This document shows positions 61,499-64,000 of a stretch of 64,000 bases of DNA, one piece after another (positions within the stretch are counted from its first letter, which is position 1; every line of letters starts with the position of its first letter). Source of the stretch: Gammaproteobacteria bacterium (GTDB taxonomy: Bacteria; Pseudomonadota; Gammaproteobacteria; Natronospirales; REEB76); assembly GCA_036383255.1 (NCBI GenBank), contig DASVOS010000010.1, positions 109,347-173,346 of the forward strand. Reading direction: 5' to 3'. The notes beneath the pieces were generated by a model. That model did not search any database and was not told where the DNA came from. It saw only the letters and a program-made list of their open reading frames with translations. The position numbers and the translations under genes are program-made.

Positions 61499-62077
61499 AT
61501 GCATCAGCAGTCTCCCAAAAGCACCCAAGTCCAGGCGCCTGCCGCCTCCCGGCTGTTCTTCGCCCTCTGGCCCTCCGACGCCACCCGCGACGCCATATAT
61601 AAGGCGAGCCGCGAGACGGTCGAGGCGGCCGACGGCAAGCCGGTGCCCGCCGCCAATTTCCACATGACCCTGGTGTTCCTGGGCTCCGTCGCCCAGGACG
61701 CGCTCCCGCTGGTGCAGAGCATCGCCGCCTCGGTGCAGGGCGACTCCCTGCGCGTGGAGCTCGACCGCTACGGCTACTGGGAGCACCCGCAGGTGCTCTG
61801 GTGCGGCGCAAGCCGCGTGCTGCCCGCCGCCGCGAACCTCGCGGCGAGCCTGCGCGAGCGCCTCATGGCTGCGGGCTTCCGTCCCGATCCCAAGCCCTTC
61901 GTCCCGCACGTGACGCTGGCGCGCAAGGTGCGCCGCCCCGGCGCGCTCGGCGCCTTCGGCCCGGTGACGTGGGAGACCTCCGATTTCGCGCTGGTGAATT
62001 CCGTCACCGGCATCCACGGCAGTGAATACACCCCGCTCGCGACGTATGCCCTCGGCGCGCGCAGGGCTGTGAAATAA
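61499..62077 (+). CDS. thpR: RNA 2',3'-cyclic phosphodiesterase
   Basis: 192 aa 2H phosphoesterase. Two H-x-T-L motifs, HMTLVFLGSV near residues 55-64 and HVTLARKVRR near 137-146, form the active site. LFFALWPSDATRDAIYKASR near 19-38 is the family start. Hydrolyses 2',3'-cyclic ends (formerly LigT). Located between the SOS box and recA; 18 bp from recA. Confidence 0.9.
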   Translation: MHQQSPKSTQVQAPAASRLFFALWPSDATRDAIYKASRETVEAADGKPVPAANFHMTLVFLGSVAQDALPLVQSIAASVQGDSLRVELDRYGYWEHPQVLWCGASRVLPAAANLAASLRERLMAAGFRPDPKPFVPHVTLARKVRRPGALGAFGPVTWETSDFALVNSVTGIHGSEYTPLATYALGARRAVK

Positions 62078-62095
62078 TGGGCAGGAGCTAGGGAC

Positions 62096-63148
62096 ATGAA
62101 CGCGAACCTGAAGGTGGTACCGATGGCGATGGACGACAACCGCAAGAAGGCGCTGGCGGCGGCGCTGGGCCAGATCGAGAAGCAGTTCGGCAAGGGCTCG
62201 GTGATGCGCCTCGGCGACCACGCCGCCACCCGCGAGATCGAGACCGTCTCCACCGGTTCCCTCACCCTGGACCTCGCCCTCGGCGTCGGCGGTCTGCCGC
62301 GCGGCCGCGTGGTGGAGATCTACGGCCCGGAATCCTCGGGCAAGACCACGCTCACCCTGCAGGTGATCGCCGAGATCCAGAAGAAGGGCGGCACCGCCGC
62401 CTTCATCGACGCGGAGCACGCGCTCGACCCGGTCTATGCCGGCAAGCTCGGTGTGAAGGTGGAAGACCTGCTCATCTCCCAGCCGGACACCGGCGAACAG
62501 GCCCTCGAGATCGCCGACATGCTGGTGCGTTCCGCCGCGGTGGACGTGGTGGTGGTGGACTCGGTCGCCGCGCTGACCCCGAAGGCCGAGATCGAGGGCG
62601 AGATGGGCGACCAGCACATGGGCCTGCAGGCGCGCCTCATGTCCCAGGCGCTGCGCAAGCTCACCGCCAACATCAAGCGCTCCAACACCTTGGTCATCTT
62701 CATCAACCAGATCCGCATGAAGATCGGCGTCATGTTCGGCAATCCGGAAACCACGACCGGAGGCAATGCACTGAAGTTCTACGCATCCGTGCGCATCGAC
62801 ATCCGCCGCATTGGCGCAATCAAGAAGGGCGAGGAAGTGGTCGGCAGCGAAACCCGCGCCAAAGTGGTCAAGAACAAGGTGGCGCCGCCGTTCCGGCAGG
62901 CGGAGTTCGACATCCTCTACGGCGCGGGCATTTCCCTCGAAGGCGAAATCATCGAGCTGGGCGTGCTCTACAACATCATCGAGAAATCCGGTGCCTGGTA
63001 CAGTTATGGCAAGGAACGCATCGGCCAGGGCAAGGACAACACCCGCGAATTCCTAAAGGAACATCCGGAGATGGCAAAGGAAATCGAGAACAAGATTCGC
63101 GCCCACGTGGCCGAAAAGCCGCTGGCCCAGATCCTGGAAGTGGAGTAA
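62096..63148 (+). CDS. recA: recombinase RecA
   Basis: 350 aa. Walker [21 protein letters not shown] (about residues 76-95), [20 protein letters not shown] near 103-122, [20 protein letters not shown] near 129, loop L2 region [20 protein letters not shown] and [12 protein letters not shown] near 203-234. Shorter acidic C-terminus than E. coli. Codon choice shifts around 62740: upstream mostly GAG and GCC/GCG, downstream many GAA and GCA. Operon thpR-recA-recX under LexA control. Confidence 0.98.
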   Translation: MNANLKVVPMAMDDNRKKALAAALGQIEKQFGKGSVMRLGDHAATREIETVSTGSLTLDLALGVGGLPRGRVVEIYGPESSGKTTLTLQVIAEIQKKGGTAAFIDAEHALDPVYAGKLGVKVEDLLISQPDTGEQALEIADMLVRSAAVDVVVVDSVAALTPKAEIEGEMGDQHMGLQARLMSQALRKLTANIKRSNTLVIFINQIRMKIGVMFGNPETTTGGNALKFYASVRIDIRRIGAIKKGEEVVGSETRAKVVKNKVAPPFRQAEFDILYGAGISLEGEIIELGVLYNIIEKSGAWYSYGKERIGQGKDNTREFLKEHPEMAKEIENKIRAHVAEKPLAQILEVE

Positions 63149-63157
63149 CGCCCCGAA

Positions 63158-63604
63158 TTGCCTGCGCCGCCCCAGACCCTGCGCGCGCGCGCGCTGAAAG
63201 CCCTGGCGCGGCGCGAACATTCCCGGCAGGAACTGCAGCAGAAACTGCTGCCCTTCGCCGAGGACCCGGAGCAGATCGAGCCCCTGCTCGACGACCTGGA
63301 AAAACGCGGCTGGCTGTCGGAAGCGCGCTTCGTGGAGCAACTGACCACGGTGCGCAGGCGCCGTTTCGGGGCCGCGCGCATCGTCCATGAGTTGCGTGAA
63401 AAAGGCGTATCCGCCGCCGCGATCGCTGCCGCACAATCCCAGTTGAAGGACAGTGAGGTCGCCGCCGCGCGCGCCGTCTGGAAGAAGAAGTTCGGCAAGC
63501 GGCCGGCAAACCTGGAGGAGCGGGCCAGGCAGGCGCGATTCCTCGCCAGCCGGGGGTTTTCAGCCGAGGCCGTGCACAAGGTCCTGGGCCGCGACGAGCA
63601 GTAG
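63158..63604 (+). CDS. recX: regulatory protein RecX
   Basis: 148 aa from TTG 63158, 9 bp after recA. Helical repeats with ARREHSRQELQQKLLPFAED near residues 17-36, LDDLEKRGWLSEARFVEQL near 44-62, FGAARIVHELREKGVSAAAI near 70-89. Inhibits RecA filament extension. The weak TTG start is likely to keep RecX far below RecA. Confidence 0.93.
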   Translation: MPAPPQTLRARALKALARREHSRQELQQKLLPFAEDPEQIEPLLDDLEKRGWLSEARFVEQLTTVRRRRFGAARIVHELREKGVSAAAIAAAQSQLKDSEVAAARAVWKKKFGKRPANLEERARQARFLASRGFSAEAVHKVLGRDEQ

Positions 63605-63637
63605 CCCATTCGCCACTGCAAATGCAATAATTGGTAA

Positions 63638-64000
<363 letters not shown>

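Overview
The window is one continuous stretch of a GC-rich (by eye about two-thirds G+C) gammaproteobacterial chromosome. The markers are glnE, hldD-waaF, rpe-gph-trpEGDC, crp (Vfr/Clp type)-coq7-rplM-rpsI, zapA/6S RNA/fau with ygfB-pepP-ubiH-ubiI, phhAB, ispG, and mutS/cinA/thpR-recA-recX-alaS. The trpC-crp-coq7-rplM-rpsI neighbourhood suggests the Xanthomonadales/Nevskiales/Steroidobacter side of the class. That placement is inference; there is no 16S rRNA gene here.

Layout. 0-8.8 kb: a cation exchanger (cut by the window edge), rlmL, glnE, and an LPS inner-core group (zinc-finger protein, GT2 glycosyltransferase, hldD, waaF), then a lipoprotein and a decayed outer-membrane-protein tail. 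8.8-13.7 kb: small genes, then a sharply AT-rich island holding one large gene that fuses a calcineurin-like phosphoesterase to a STAND-type P-loop NTPase. This is the best candidate in the window for an undescribed conflict/defence system. 13.9-21.6 kb: BrkB/YihY, a GNAT enzyme, srkA, a BtuF-like protein with a membrane partner, purC, djlA, a methyltransferase and a CopD-like protein. 21.6-27 kb: rpe-gph and the trpEGDC operon, with a 22-codon Trp leader peptide. 27-34.7 kb: an alcohol dehydrogenase, crp, coq7, small membrane/regulatory genes, a GlcF-like Fe-S protein, a 2Fe-2S ferredoxin, rplM-rpsI and tRNA-Gln. 34.7-45 kb: an accessory stretch with degenerate tRNA-Gln copies, an alpha/alpha-toroid protein, an AT-rich orphan gene, a Cys-rich duplicated-domain protein, AraC/DUF3830/hydrolase genes, two Lys-rich microproteins, paralogous small secreted proteins, and rpiA. 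45-54 kb: an EVE-domain protein, fau, 6S RNA, zapA, ygfB, pepP, ubiH, ubiI, phhB/phhA and ispG. 54-64 kb: a lipase-like hydrolase, two lipoproteins, an amidohydrolase, mutS, cinA, an SOS box, thpR-recA-recX and the start of alaS.

Intergenic DNA is unusually structured. At least four dispersed elements of about 125 bp share a core, yet their flanking stems have changed on both sides so that pairing is kept. One solo end-stem derivative also exists. A second repeat family of about 120 bp flanks a Lys-rich microprotein gene. Two hairpin arrays share an AGGGA-loop hairpin. These look like families of structured nucleic-acid elements rather than simple terminators.

All functional calls come from reading the protein sequences against remembered family features. 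No database search was run, and percentages and composition statements are by eye.
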